14,286 nucleotides of DNA from CAZWVA01 sp964636885 (GCA_964636885.1 CAZWVA010000065.1:1-14286), one strand, 5' to 3'; shown: positions 1 through 6,335, numbered from the stretch's first letter. The notes: generated from the sequence alone by a model not told the origin. A program made the numbers and translations.

Positions 1-411
1 ATTTCCGCCATTCAAAAGGCGCGCTTGAGTGAGGTTGCGACTCTAATTGGAACCCAGGCCGCCCAGAGGTATACCCCTGCCCAACTGTCCCAACTGGTAA
101 GCGTCTTTGAGGGGTCCATTGACGATGTGTTTAAAACCCTGGTTGTTAACGGTTACAGCAGATCCCAGGAATACAGTGCAGATGAAGACGCCCTACTCTA
201 TCTTGAAAGGGCGGGATACGATCCTTCGGCATTGGGGGGCTTTCTAAAACGCCTGTCAGGTGAGGGGCAGGGATCCGGTGGGGGGATAATGAAAACCCAC
301 CCCGCAACGGCAGAGAGAATAAAAAGGGTTGAAAAGAACCTATCCCCGGAAAGAGCGGATGCCTCTGCTGTCGGGTTAAGAGAAAAGAGGTTTAATAGGG
401 CGTTAAAATAA
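1..411 (+). CDS. M48 family metalloprotease, 3' end (5' end outside window)
   Basis: The reading frame is open from the first base, so the gene begins left of the window; a TTG at position 25 is an internal codon, not a convincing start. The visible 136 residues are the C-terminal part of an M48 (HtpX/Oma1/BepA-like) zinc peptidase. Visible residues 57-61 form the E-x3-D element that supplies the third zinc ligand (E57) downstream of the HExxH motif, which is off-window. A THP motif at residues 99-101, followed by an E-R-I helix, is the conserved C-terminal element of the family. The family degrades or checks misfolded envelope proteins. Substrate, signal peptide and any TPR region cannot be judged here. 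The channel gene follows after 16 bases, so the two are probably co-transcribed. Confidence 0.85.
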   Translation: MSAIQKARLSEVATLIGTQAAQRYTPAQLSQLVSVFEGSIDDVFKTLVVNGYSRSQEYSADEDALLYLERAGYDPSALGGFLKRLSGEGQGSGGGIMKTHPATAERIKRVEKNLSPERADASAVGLREKRFNRALK

Positions 412-427
412 ATAAAGATCGGATCTT

Positions 428-1963
428 ATGATTGAATGGCTCTGGCAGTCACCCCTCTTAATCACGTCCCTTATCGGTTTATTTATACTTTTTCTTCTCT
501 TGGGGTTCGGTTGGCTCCTGAGGAGTCGGTTTGGGATAAAACTGACCGTATTCTATAACCTGTTTGCTCTCCTCGTTTCTTCGGGTGTTTGGCTTACCCT
601 GAATCACAAGTACGGTCTGCTTAGAGACTGGAACCTGTCCCCGTTTCTCAGATGGTACGATGCTATAGTCGCTTTCCTAGCCGTATGGTTTGGGATAAAG
701 GTTCTCTCCATCTTTTTCTGGGATTTCTACCTATTTAAGCGGCATAAAAGACAGGTCCCCGGGCTTCTGAGAAGCGTTGTTACTGTTCTCGTTCTAATAG
801 CCGCTATCTTGCTTATCGCTCGCTTTATCTTTAATTTGCAGCTTTCTGGGCTTCTGGTTGCCTCAAGTGTGACGGCCGCGATACTCGTATTCGCCCTTCA
901 GGACTTCCTAAGCGGTCTAATTGCCGGTATTACGCTCAGCATAGAGCCGCCATTTCAGGTAGGGGATTGGGTTATGATCGGGAATAAAGAGGGGGAGGTA
1001 GTGGATATAAACTGGCGTGCCACAACGCTTCAGACCCTCGATCAGACCTATCTAGTCATTCCCAATAGTATAATTTCAAAAGACCAAATCGTTAACTTCT
1101 ATAGACCCACTAGGCTTCATGCTCTTCTCCTTCATATAGGGATCGAGTACGGGGCACCCCCTACACTTATCAAAGATACACTGATTGAGTGTGCCCTGGA
1201 GTCACGGGGTGTTTTAGCTACACCTAGGCCGATCTCGCGTCTAATCGAGTTCGGGGATTTTGCCATTACATACGAGTTGAAATTCTTTATAGAGAACCAC
1301 TCCGTATACAGGGACATTCAAGACGAGGTGATGACGCGCATCTGGTATAACTTTAGAAGAAAGGGCATAAGGATTCCCTTCCCCATACGCGATGTCTTTA
1401 TACATGAGGTGAGGGAAAGAAGAGAGCTGATTGAAGAGGCGAATCGGAAGAGGGTCGAGGGTTTTCTCCGCCGTGTAAGCGTTTTTGAGCCTCTTGATGA
1501 TAGGTGCATCGAGACCCTTGCCTCTTCAGGACGCCACTGGTTTTTTGGAAAGGGGGAACGTGTTGTCAAGCAGGGCGAGACCGGAAGTTCCCTATTTCTC
1601 ATCCTTGAGGGTGAGGCGAGCGTTCATATAAAGACAAGCGATAACGGCAGTGAGATCAGGGTTGGACGTCTCGTGGCGGGGGATTTTTTTGGTGAAAAAT
1701 CCCTTCTCACCGGTGAACCACGGAGTGCCAGTGTGGTGGCTGAGACCGACCTTGAGGTGGTTGAGATCGAAAAGGCGGATCTCCTGCCTATACTTGAGGG
1801 GAACCCCGGGATCATGGAGGAACTAAGCAGACGCCTAGCGGAAAGACAGCTCATAAACGAGGGGTTTTTTAAAGAGGGGAAGAAGGCCGAAGAGGTCGCT
1901 GTTGCACGTACGCGCTACGCTTCGAGATTCCTTCAGAGCATGAAGACGTTTTTCGGGTTGTAG
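428..1963 (+). CDS. MscS-type channel with C-terminal cyclic-nucleotide-binding domain
   Basis: This is an inner-membrane small-conductance mechanosensitive-type channel of 511 residues. Hydrophobic segments lie near residues 8-32, 38-57, 76-103, 113-136 and 138-172; the last, rich in A/G/S/L, is the pore-lining TM3. The MscS beta-domain follows (about 174-226, with PFQVGDWV and the IPNS motif), then an alpha/beta domain to about 330. A cyclic-nucleotide-binding domain occupies about 350-470. Its phosphate-binding cassette at 421-436 (FGEKSLLTGEPRSASV) keeps the Glu and Arg that hold the cyclic phosphate and ribose. Fusions of this type are known as bCNG channels, gated by cAMP or cGMP rather than mainly by tension. 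The start ATG has only a weak ribosome site (GGA at 421-423), so coupling to the upstream protease gene is likely. A cyclic-nucleotide phosphodiesterase gene lies 16 bases downstream. Confidence 0.93.
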   Translation: MIEWLWQSPLLITSLIGLFILFLLLGFGWLLRSRFGIKLTVFYNLFALLVSSGVWLTLNHKYGLLRDWNLSPFLRWYDAIVAFLAVWFGIKVLSIFFWDFYLFKRHKRQVPGLLRSVVTVLVLIAAILLIARFIFNLQLSGLLVASSVTAAILVFALQDFLSGLIAGITLSIEPPFQVGDWVMIGNKEGEVVDINWRATTLQTLDQTYLVIPNSIISKDQIVNFYRPTRLHALLLHIGIEYGAPPTLIKDTLIECALESRGVLATPRPISRLIEFGDFAITYELKFFIENHSVYRDIQDEVMTRIWYNFRRKGIRIPFPIRDVFIHEVRERRELIEEANRKRVEGFLRRVSVFEPLDDRCIETLASSGRHWFFGKGERVVKQGETGSSLFLILEGEASVHIKTSDNGSEIRVGRLVAGDFFGEKSLLTGEPRSASVVAETDLEVVEIEKADLLPILEGNPGIMEELSRRLAERQLINEGFFKEGKKAEEVAVARTRYASRFLQSMKTFFGL

Positions 1964-1965
1964 TA

Positions 1966-1973
1966 GGAAGGAG
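1966..1973 (+). promoter_or_regulatory. Shine-Dalgarno GGAAGGAG fixing a TTG start
   Basis: GGAAGGAG lies six bases before the TTG at 1980. The protein begins with the beta-strand MRISVLGCGG that is normal at the N-terminus of the beta-lactamase fold, so TTG is accepted as the start codon. Confidence 0.75.
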
Positions 1974-1979
1974 TATAAA

Positions 1980-2747
1980 TTGAGAATCTCCGTTCTCGGC
2001 TGTGGTGGAAGTAGAGGAAAGGGCTCAAGGCCTACGGCCTTTCTGATCGATAGAAGACTGCTACTCGACTGCGGTACTGTTACGGAGGTACTGAACCCAA
2101 GGGATTGTGCCAGGATAGACGGCATTCTCCTAACACACTCACACATCGATCACATAGGGGATCTACCCTTTTTAGCGGAGTTGACATTCGATCTTCGCAA
2201 AGACCCGATTAGCGTTTATGGTATAAGGGAAACGATAAGGAGCATCTCATTCCATATACTGAACGGGCGTATATGGCCGAATTTCTCAAAGATACCCAAC
2301 CCGAAGGAATCGAAACTCACATATAGACCCCTAAAGCCATTGCAAAGTAGGGAGATAGGCTCGTATAGGGTCTTGCCGATTCCGGTAAATCACACGATTC
2401 CAACCGTTGGCTACCTTATAGACGACGGTAAAACGGCATTTGCCTTTGCCGCGGACACATGTGTTACAAGCCACTTCTGGGATAGGATTAGAGAGGAGAG
2501 GGGGTTGTGTTCCGTTATCATCGAGGCCTCTTTTCCGAATCGCCTAGAGGAGATAGCCAGGATGACCGGCCATCTTACCCCCCGTCTCTTGACCGGAGAG
2601 ATTGAGAAGCTAGGTCGTAGGGATGTGGATGTGTACGTGACCCACATAAAGCCTTTCTATAGAAAAGAGGTCATCAGAGAGCTAAGGGGTTTATCCAGAG
2701 CGTTGCCCGTCAGGGTTCTGAAAGACGGTATGGAAATAAGACTATAG
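1980..2747 (+). CDS. Class-II 3',5'-cyclic-nucleotide phosphodiesterase (metallo-beta-lactamase fold)
   Basis: A 255-residue cytoplasmic hydrolase. It carries the metal motif HSHIDH at residues 53-58, preceded by LLLDCG (28-32). Further likely ligands and active-site residues are H138 (in NHTIP), D159 (in AADT), H198 (in TGHLT) and H222 (in THIKP). The NHTxPxxG-LIDD segment and the overall order match the class-II phosphodiesterase family (yeast PDE1; COG5212, PF02112) better than RNase Z or glyoxalase II. Such enzymes hydrolyse cAMP or cGMP to the 5'-nucleotide. The gene sits 16 bases behind a channel with a cyclic-nucleotide-binding domain, so removing the channel's ligand is the likely job; this is inferred from context. 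The start is TTG with a strong ribosome site. No adenylate cyclase is present in the window. Confidence 0.85.
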   Translation: MRISVLGCGGSRGKGSRPTAFLIDRRLLLDCGTVTEVLNPRDCARIDGILLTHSHIDHIGDLPFLAELTFDLRKDPISVYGIRETIRSISFHILNGRIWPNFSKIPNPKESKLTYRPLKPLQSREIGSYRVLPIPVNHTIPTVGYLIDDGKTAFAFAADTCVTSHFWDRIREERGLCSVIIEASFPNRLEEIARMTGHLTPRLLTGEIEKLGRRDVDVYVTHIKPFYRKEVIRELRGLSRALPVRVLKDGMEIRL

Positions 2748-2814
2748 CCGTTTTTATTAAACGTGCCTTTAAATACGGCTCCTATGCTTAATCTGTAGGC
2801 AAGGGATAGAACCC

Positions 2815-2836
2815 TTTGTCTCTAAGAACCGACAAA
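2815..2836. repeat. 22-bp inverted repeat TTTGTC-N10-GACAAA upstream of sigma-54 promoter
   Basis: Two perfect 6-bp arms, 2815-2820 and 2831-2836, are separated by ten bases. It lies 14 bases upstream of the -24 element of the sigma-54 promoter. The TGT...ACA symmetry recalls Fis-type activator sites, but the inner spacing is TGT-N12-ACA, not the TGT-N10-ACA of classical NifA sites. It may be an activator or repressor operator; function is inferred. Confidence 0.45.
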
Positions 2837-2850
2837 TCTGAACTCATATT

Positions 2851-2867
2851 TTGGCATACTGTTTGCA
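2851..2867 (+). promoter_or_regulatory. Sigma-54 (-24/-12) promoter of the NifA-like gene
   Basis: TTGGCATACTGTTTGCA matches the sigma-54 consensus (TGGCAC-N5-TTGCW) with one change, C to T, and exact spacing. Transcription would start near 2878, leaving a leader of about 97 bases before the gene at 2975. The element sits in a 227-base non-coding gap and points at the downstream gene. No other gene could use it. Confidence 0.82.
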
Positions 2868-2974
2868 CAAGAGTCGTATTGTGGAATCCGGTTTAGGTGG
2901 TATGCGGATGATTCTATAGGTTGTAAGTGGTTGTTTAACACCAAGAGAGAAAGGAATAAAACAACAAAAATGGA

Positions 2975-4552
2975 ATGAGACAAGGAATCGATACGAGGGT
3001 CTTAGAGCTTACGACTATCTATGAGGTAAGTAAGGTTCTTACGTCCACCCTCGATATAGAGAAATCCGTTAATTCCGTAATGAACATACTTGACAAGTTT
3101 ATGGATATGAAGTACGGCACCGTGGTGCTCTCTAACCCAAAGACGCGGGAGCTTTCGACCTTTGTTGCCTTAGGGATAGAGGAGGAGGAAAAGAAACGAA
3201 GGGCATATAGGGTTGGGGAGGGCATTATAGGAAAGGTTTTCAAATCCGGTTCTCCGATGATCATCCCTGACGTTAGGGATGAGCCGGGTTTATGGGATCA
3301 GATAGCCCACTACAATAGGAACCGAAAGATGTCATCTATATGCGTTCCTATAAAGACGGGTGATAGGGTAGTGGGAACGCTTGGCGTTGCTTTCTATAGG
3401 GGGAGGGTCCCTTTTTCTATGGAAGGAGGGGTTAGGATCCTCACTATGGTTGCATCGCTTATCGGTCAAGCGGTGGAACTTTGCCGCATGGTTGACGGAG
3501 AGAGGGAAAAGCTGATAGAGGAAAAGACACGGCTCCAGAGTGAACTCAGGATAAAGCACAGTTTGGAAAACGTGATCGGGCAAAGCGATAAGATGAAGGA
3601 GATATTCGAAACCGTACATCGTGTGGCTCCCACTAAGGCCACGGTATTCCTTAGAGGTGAGAGTGGAACCGGTAAGGAACTGATAGCGAGGGCCATACAC
3701 TATAACAGCCCTAGGGCTAAGGGGCCCTTCATCAAAATCAACTGCACGGCCCTTCCGGAGACGCTCCTCGAGTCGGAACTCTTTGGCCACGAAAAGGGTT
3801 CCTTTACAGGGGCGACCCATGAGCGCAAGGGCAGGTTCGAACTCGCCGATGGTGGAACGATCTTTCTAGACGAGATAGGAGACATCCCTGTATCAACACA
3901 GATGAAGCTGCTTCGGGTTCTTCAGGAAAAGAGGTTTGAGAGACTCGGTAGTTCAAGAACGATCTCTGTAGATGTGCGTATCATTGCGGCGACAAACCAG
4001 GACCTCGAAAAGGCCGTAAAAGAGGGGAGTTTCCGTGAAGACCTCTACTACAGGCTAAACGTGATACCAATATTCCTTCCTCCTCTAAGGGAGCGGAGGG
4101 AGGATATACCCCTTTTGGTGGAGTACTTTCTTCAGAGGTTTAACGAGGAGAATAAGAAGGGGGTTAGAATCTCGGACGAGGCCATGCGCTTAGTGCTCGA
4201 ATATCCCTGGCCCGGAAACGTGAGACAGCTTGAAAACTGCATAGAAAGGCTCGTAATTATGACAGACGAGGAGACCATTAGGGTGGAGGATCTACCATAC
4301 GAGATAAGGGCGTTTAATAGGGATCTAATTGGTCAAAGCCACGGATCTTCCAAGTTGGAAAGGAAGACTAGGAGTCTATCCCTTCCAAAAACCGTAGAGG
4401 AGATAGAAAGAGAGCGCATCATAGAGGCACTTCAAAAATGCGGCTGGGTTAAATCCCGTGCGGCTACCCTCCTTGAGATCTCTCCACGACAGATCGACTA
4501 CAGGATAAACAAGCTCGGAATAAAAATCAGAAAACCGTGGCAGGAGTATTGA
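2975..4552 (+). CDS. NifA-like sigma-54-dependent activator (GAF-AAA+-Fis HTH)
   Basis: A 525-residue cytoplasmic enhancer-binding protein. A GAF sensor domain spans about residues 12-170, then a short coiled linker (176-195). The AAA+ domain (about 198-440) has Walker A GESGTGKE at 228-235, the sigma-54 contact loop GSFTGA at 275-280 (A to S in GAFTGA), Walker B GGTIFLDEIGD at 293-303 and FREDLYYR at 353-360. A Fis-type helix-turn-helix lies at about 473-520. Its end (CGWVKSRAATLL...SPRQIDYRINKLGI) and the N-terminal LELTTIYEVSKVL strongly resemble NifA/AnfA/VnfA proteins. The Cys-rich interdomain linker of oxygen-sensitive rhizobial NifA is absent. No nif genes are visible, so a wider nitrogen role, perhaps for the nitrate operon in this window, is possible. 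The best purine-rich ribosome site (AAAGGA, 2950-2955) is far from the ATG. The gene's own promoter is sigma-54 type, suggesting a cascade or autoactivation. Confidence 0.9.
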   Translation: MRQGIDTRVLELTTIYEVSKVLTSTLDIEKSVNSVMNILDKFMDMKYGTVVLSNPKTRELSTFVALGIEEEEKKRRAYRVGEGIIGKVFKSGSPMIIPDVRDEPGLWDQIAHYNRNRKMSSICVPIKTGDRVVGTLGVAFYRGRVPFSMEGGVRILTMVASLIGQAVELCRMVDGEREKLIEEKTRLQSELRIKHSLENVIGQSDKMKEIFETVHRVAPTKATVFLRGESGTGKELIARAIHYNSPRAKGPFIKINCTALPETLLESELFGHEKGSFTGATHERKGRFELADGGTIFLDEIGDIPVSTQMKLLRVLQEKRFERLGSSRTISVDVRIIAATNQDLEKAVKEGSFREDLYYRLNVIPIFLPPLRERREDIPLLVEYFLQRFNEENKKGVRISDEAMRLVLEYPWPGNVRQLENCIERLVIMTDEETIRVEDLPYEIRAFNRDLIGQSHGSSKLERKTRSLSLPKTVEEIERERIIEALQKCGWVKSRAATLLEISPRQIDYRINKLGIKIRKPWQEY

Positions 4553-4553
4553 G

Positions 4554-4596
4554 TCGCTGAGAATCCAGGTTGCAAAGTTTTATATCCTCTCAGCGA
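4554..4596. repeat. 9-bp perfect inverted repeat between convergent genes
   Basis: TCGCTGAGA (4554-4562) and TCTCAGCGA (4588-4596) are exact inverse copies separated by 25 bases. The left arm begins just after the activator's stop codon and the right arm lies inside the last codons of the methyltransferase on the other strand. A hairpin could form at both mRNA 3' ends. Neither strand has a U-run after it, so it is not a standard intrinsic terminator. It may be a bidirectional 3'-end structure. Confidence 0.45.
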
Positions 4597-5362
4597 GCAG
4601 CGAAATACTCTTGACACCGTATTTCTTGCTTGCCCCTTGCGCGGATTTAGAAAGAAATCGGTATTGAGGATTTTCCCGAATAGAAATAAGACGCATACCG
4701 GGTGCTTCAATGGCCGCTTTGTATTTGTCTACCTGCATAGCTCCTCCGATACAGGAGGCCCAAATCGTCGCATCACAGGTAATCCCCTCTGGTAATTCCT
4801 GGTCTGATACGATATCGGAGATCGCCAGGCGTCCGCCCGGTTTAAGTACCCGACTGGCTTCCGAAAACACCGTTTCTTTCTCTGCCGAAAGGTTAATCAC
4901 TCCGTTTGATATAACCACATCAAAGCTCCCATCTTCAAAGGGTAGTTCTTCAATATACCCTTTTTGAAAAGAAACATTATCAAATCCGAATTTGGCGCGC
5001 AGGTCTTTTGACTTTTTCAACTGTTCATCGGTCATGTCTAATCCAACCGATTTTCCGCTTTTCCCTGCTCTCAAAGCGGCAAAAAACGTATCCATACCGG
5101 AGCCGCTTCCTAAGTCCAGTATCCTCTCGCCATTTTTAATATCTGCTATGTCAAAGTGATAGCCAACACCGGCAAAGGAATCAACCGCCTCCTCAGGGAT
5201 CCTATCCAAATCAACCGAAGGGTAGCCGAGTTTTTCAGCAAGACCTCGCCCCGTTTCAAAGTGGAACTTCCCATGCGGATTTTGAGCAACCGCACGGTAT
5301 ATCTCCTTTACCTTTACTTCGAGTTCTTCCTTATTGACCGTTCTCTTTAAAATTGTACCCAT
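4580..5362 (-). CDS. SAM-dependent methyltransferase, ArsM/UbiE-like, substrate unknown
   Basis: A class I (Rossmann) methyltransferase of 260 residues. Motif I LDLGSGSGMDT is at residues 82-92, the adenosine-contacting acidic D109 in VGLDM (106-110), motif IV DVVISNGVINL at 148-158 and RVLKPGG at 171-177. The order and the E-A-V-x-S-F-A-G-V-G lead-in resemble arsenite methyltransferases. Of the ArsM arsenic-binding cysteines, only the position in WASC (C204) looks equivalent; the GCGNP cysteine is replaced by GVGYH and no C-terminal cysteine is seen. Arsenite methylation is therefore not supported, and ubiquinone-type or small-molecule methylation is equally possible. The ATG at 5362 is chosen because AAGGAGG lies seven bases upstream; an ATG at 5407 in the same frame lacks such a site. 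It stands alone, convergent with the NifA-like gene. Arg-codon use is more mixed (more CGN) than in its neighbours, a weak hint of separate origin. Confidence 0.85.
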   Translation of the reverse strand: MGTILKRTVNKEELEVKVKEIYRAVAQNPHGKFHFETGRGLAEKLGYPSVDLDRIPEEAVDSFAGVGYHFDIADIKNGERILDLGSGSGMDTFFAALRAGKSGKSVGLDMTDEQLKKSKDLRAKFGFDNVSFQKGYIEELPFEDGSFDVVISNGVINLSAEKETVFSEASRVLKPGGRLAISDIVSDQELPEGITCDATIWASCIGGAMQVDKYKAAIEAPGMRLISIRENPQYRFLSKSAQGASKKYGVKSISLLAERI

Positions 5363-5369
5363 GGCAATG

Positions 5370-5376
5370 CCTCCTT
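5370..5376 (-). promoter_or_regulatory. Shine-Dalgarno AAGGAGG fixing the methyltransferase start
   Basis: On the - strand a perfect AAGGAGG sits seven bases before ATG 5362. It lies inside the reading frame of the longer version starting at 5407, arguing for the shorter 260-residue protein. Confidence 0.75.
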
Positions 5377-5412
5377 GTTTGTTAGTTCTTTGATTACATT
5401 TACTCATCCTCT

Positions 5413-5441
5413 AAGGGCGAACCTCGTGTTCGCCCTTTTTT
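5413..5441 (+). terminator. Intrinsic-terminator-like hairpin with U-run
   Basis: AAGGGCGAAC and GTTCGCCCTT form a 10-bp perfect stem with a five-base loop, overlapping a run of T on the + strand (5434-5441). This is a textbook intrinsic terminator for + transcripts, yet no + gene ends here. It lies just upstream of the - strand methyltransferase. It may block read-through from the left that would be antisense to that gene, or be a relic of a lost gene. On the - strand it would be a leader hairpin without a U-run. Confidence 0.6.
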
Positions 5442-5459
5442 ATTCTAGGGCAATCACTT

Positions 5460-5642
5460 TTAGTATTTCGAGCGCGGTGCGCGAGAAATGGAAACAAAAA
5501 GGATTGCCCCTGCATTAAGCACTAACGGGCGAATGAAAGCCAATGTGGATATGGTGCCCCCATCACGAGCCTCGTTATCCTGCATCCAGCTCTCTACCCA
5601 CTCATCCAAGACTAAGGGAGAGACAGCACCAAAGGGCTGCAT
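5460..5642 (-). CDS. Doubtful small ORF, 60 residues, unrecognised
   Basis: An ATG-started frame 25 bases downstream of the cupin gene on the same strand. The only purine-rich run (GGGGAG) abuts the ATG, too close for a good ribosome site. Residues 1-25 include GAVSPL and VLDEWVESW; residues 33-52 are moderately hydrophobic (ISTLAF...LVLNAGAILFVSI), and the tail is basic. I do not recognise the family. It could be a small protein of the cupin operon, a remnant of a decayed gene, or a chance frame. The opposite strand also has a long open frame here, which lowers the value of openness as evidence. Confidence 0.2.
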   Translation of the reverse strand: MQPFGAVSPLVLDEWVESWMQDNEARDGGTISTLAFIRPLVLNAGAILFVSISRAPRSKY

Positions 5643-5650
5643 CTCCCCTT

Positions 5651-5667
5651 TTCCCTTGGTTAGGGAA
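5651..5667 (-). other. Perfect hairpin abutting the cupin stop codon
   Basis: TTCCCT-N5-AGGGAA forms a 6-bp stem immediately after the TAG of the cupin gene. There is no U-run on the - strand, so it is more likely an mRNA 3'-end stabiliser than a terminator. Confidence 0.35.
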
Positions 5668-6168
5668 CTACTTCTCTACATTCCGTGGGTCATCCGACGG
5701 ATTCACATATGTAATCGTCCACGGCCCCACCCCGTGAAGCTGGATGATCGTCTCACCACTTGCCCAAGCGAAGTGCTTCGTCTGCGGTGGCAGGAAGCCA
5801 AAAGTTCCCGCGGGCATAACAGTTCCGGCCTTCTCATCGAACTTGTCTCCCATCCCGAGGTTGAAAGTACCCGAAATAACGGTCACATGCTCAACCCCCG
5901 AATGCCAGTGAGGAGGAATCCTGTACCCATCGGGCATCTTTAGGCGCATCGTGAAGGGACCCTTCTCAGAGGGGTTACCCTCCAGGACGGCCAGCTTAGC
6001 ACCGGTAGGAAGCGCCGGTGGCGCGTCCGTCCACTTAATCTCTCCCGGAGTGAAGAGTCCATGATCGGCTGTCGTTGCTTCCGCTTTAGCGGGTATCCCG
6101 TTCCATACCATGACTAGAACGAGGGTCACGAGGAAAAGACAGGTTATAAGTAAGCGTTGCTTTTGCAT
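5668..6168 (-). CDS. Secreted single-domain cupin protein
   Basis: A 166-residue protein with an N-terminal signal peptide: basic start, hydrophobic core at about 6-22, likely cleavage after AKA at residue 29, no lipobox cysteine. It is therefore exported to the periplasm or cell surface. One cupin barrel follows. Motif 1 supplies H87, H89 and E93 (PPHWHSGVEH) and motif 2 supplies H132 (GFLPPQTKH), the usual 3-His/1-Glu metal site. Related cupins are often enzymes or sensors acting on small molecules, but the substrate cannot be read from sequence. The ATG at 6168 is chosen because AAGGAGG lies eight bases upstream; an in-frame GTG at 6177 overlaps that ribosome site. A sigma-54 promoter faces the gene, and the divergent neighbour is a sigma-54-type activator, the likely regulator. 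Confidence 0.88.
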   Translation of the reverse strand: MQKQRLLITCLFLVTLVLVMVWNGIPAKAEATTADHGLFTPGEIKWTDAPPALPTGAKLAVLEGNPSEKGPFTMRLKMPDGYRIPPHWHSGVEHVTVISGTFNLGMGDKFDEKAGTVMPAGTFGFLPPQTKHFAWASGETIIQLHGVGPWTITYVNPSDDPRNVEK

Positions 6169-6176
6169 TTTTCTCA

Positions 6177-6183
6177 CCTCCTT
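6177..6183 (-). promoter_or_regulatory. Shine-Dalgarno AAGGAGG fixing the cupin start
   Basis: AAGGAGG lies eight bases before ATG 6168 on the - strand. It overlaps the alternative GTG at 6177, excluding that codon as the start. Confidence 0.75.
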
Positions 6184-6202
6184 TTTGCTTTATGTATTAG
6201 AA

Positions 6203-6221
6203 TAGCAAGATGTATGCCGGC
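6203..6221 (-). promoter_or_regulatory. Sigma-54 (-24/-12) promoter of the cupin gene
   Basis: On the - strand GCCGGCATACATCTTGCTA carries the GG and GC dinucleotides at correct spacing (CGGCAT-N5-TTGC against TGGCAC-N5-TTGC). It shares GGCATAC with the sigma-54 promoter at 2851. Transcription would start near 6193, leaving a leader of about 25 bases that contains the ribosome site. The first T of TGG is C, so it is slightly weaker than consensus. Confidence 0.65.
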
Positions 6222-6335
6222 TCTTAGTGGGAACTAAAGAAATGATCGTAAGTCCTTATTAGAAAAGGATTTTTAGGTTTTCGGCATTCCCTACTTAAAC
6301 TACCGGATTAAACCGGGAGGCGGAGCTCGTCGATA

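Larger units (their letters stand above)
5443..5667. other. Non-coding or decayed stretch between methyltransferase and cupin
   Basis: Within the 305 bases separating the two - strand genes I see three structures besides the terminator hairpin. One is a GC-rich imperfect palindrome around 5467-5487 (TTTCGAGCGC / GCGCGAGAAA arms, with GA/GA mismatches). The second is a doubtful 60-codon ORF. The third is a 6-bp hairpin directly after the cupin stop. No clear sigma-70 or sigma-54 promoter for the methyltransferase was found. Confidence 0.4.

Noticed and set aside
2747..2816. Terminator after the phosphodiesterase: AGCCGT...ACGGCT arms or AAGGG-N6-CCCTT hairpin
   Set aside because: The first has a 24-base loop, the second only a 5-bp stem, and neither is followed by a U-run.
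3332..3820. - strand frame of 162 codons inside the NifA-like gene
   Set aside because: It is the reverse strand of the conserved AAA+ coding sequence; its product is low-complexity and unrecognisable.
2975..4552. Naming the GAF activator nifA outright
   Set aside because: Domain order and C-terminal wording fit NifA, but no nitrogenase genes are visible and related AnfA/VnfA-type or other GAF activators look alike.
4580..5362. Naming the methyltransferase arsM
   Set aside because: Only one of the expected arsenic-binding cysteine positions is convincing and no ars genes are nearby.
5363..5407. ATG at 5407 as methyltransferase start
   Set aside because: It has no good ribosome site, while AAGGAGG seven bases before ATG 5362 lies within the would-be coding extension.
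5460..5642. Remnant of a group II intron reverse transcriptase, from the GAVSPL...VLDEWVES wording
   Set aside because: The match covers about 15 residues, lacks the YADD box and any intron RNA structure, and may be chance.
5488..5943. Long + strand frame of 151 codons across the cupin 3' half
   Set aside because: It is antisense to the cupin domain, whose metal-binding motifs and signal peptide are clear, and its product has no recognisable features.
6169..6177. GTG start for the cupin three codons upstream
   Set aside because: The GTG overlaps the AAGGAGG ribosome site that is perfectly spaced for ATG 6168.
6253..6274. TCCTT-N7-AAGGA hairpin followed by five T on the + strand
   Set aside because: The stem is only 5 bp and A/T-heavy, and no + strand gene ends before it.
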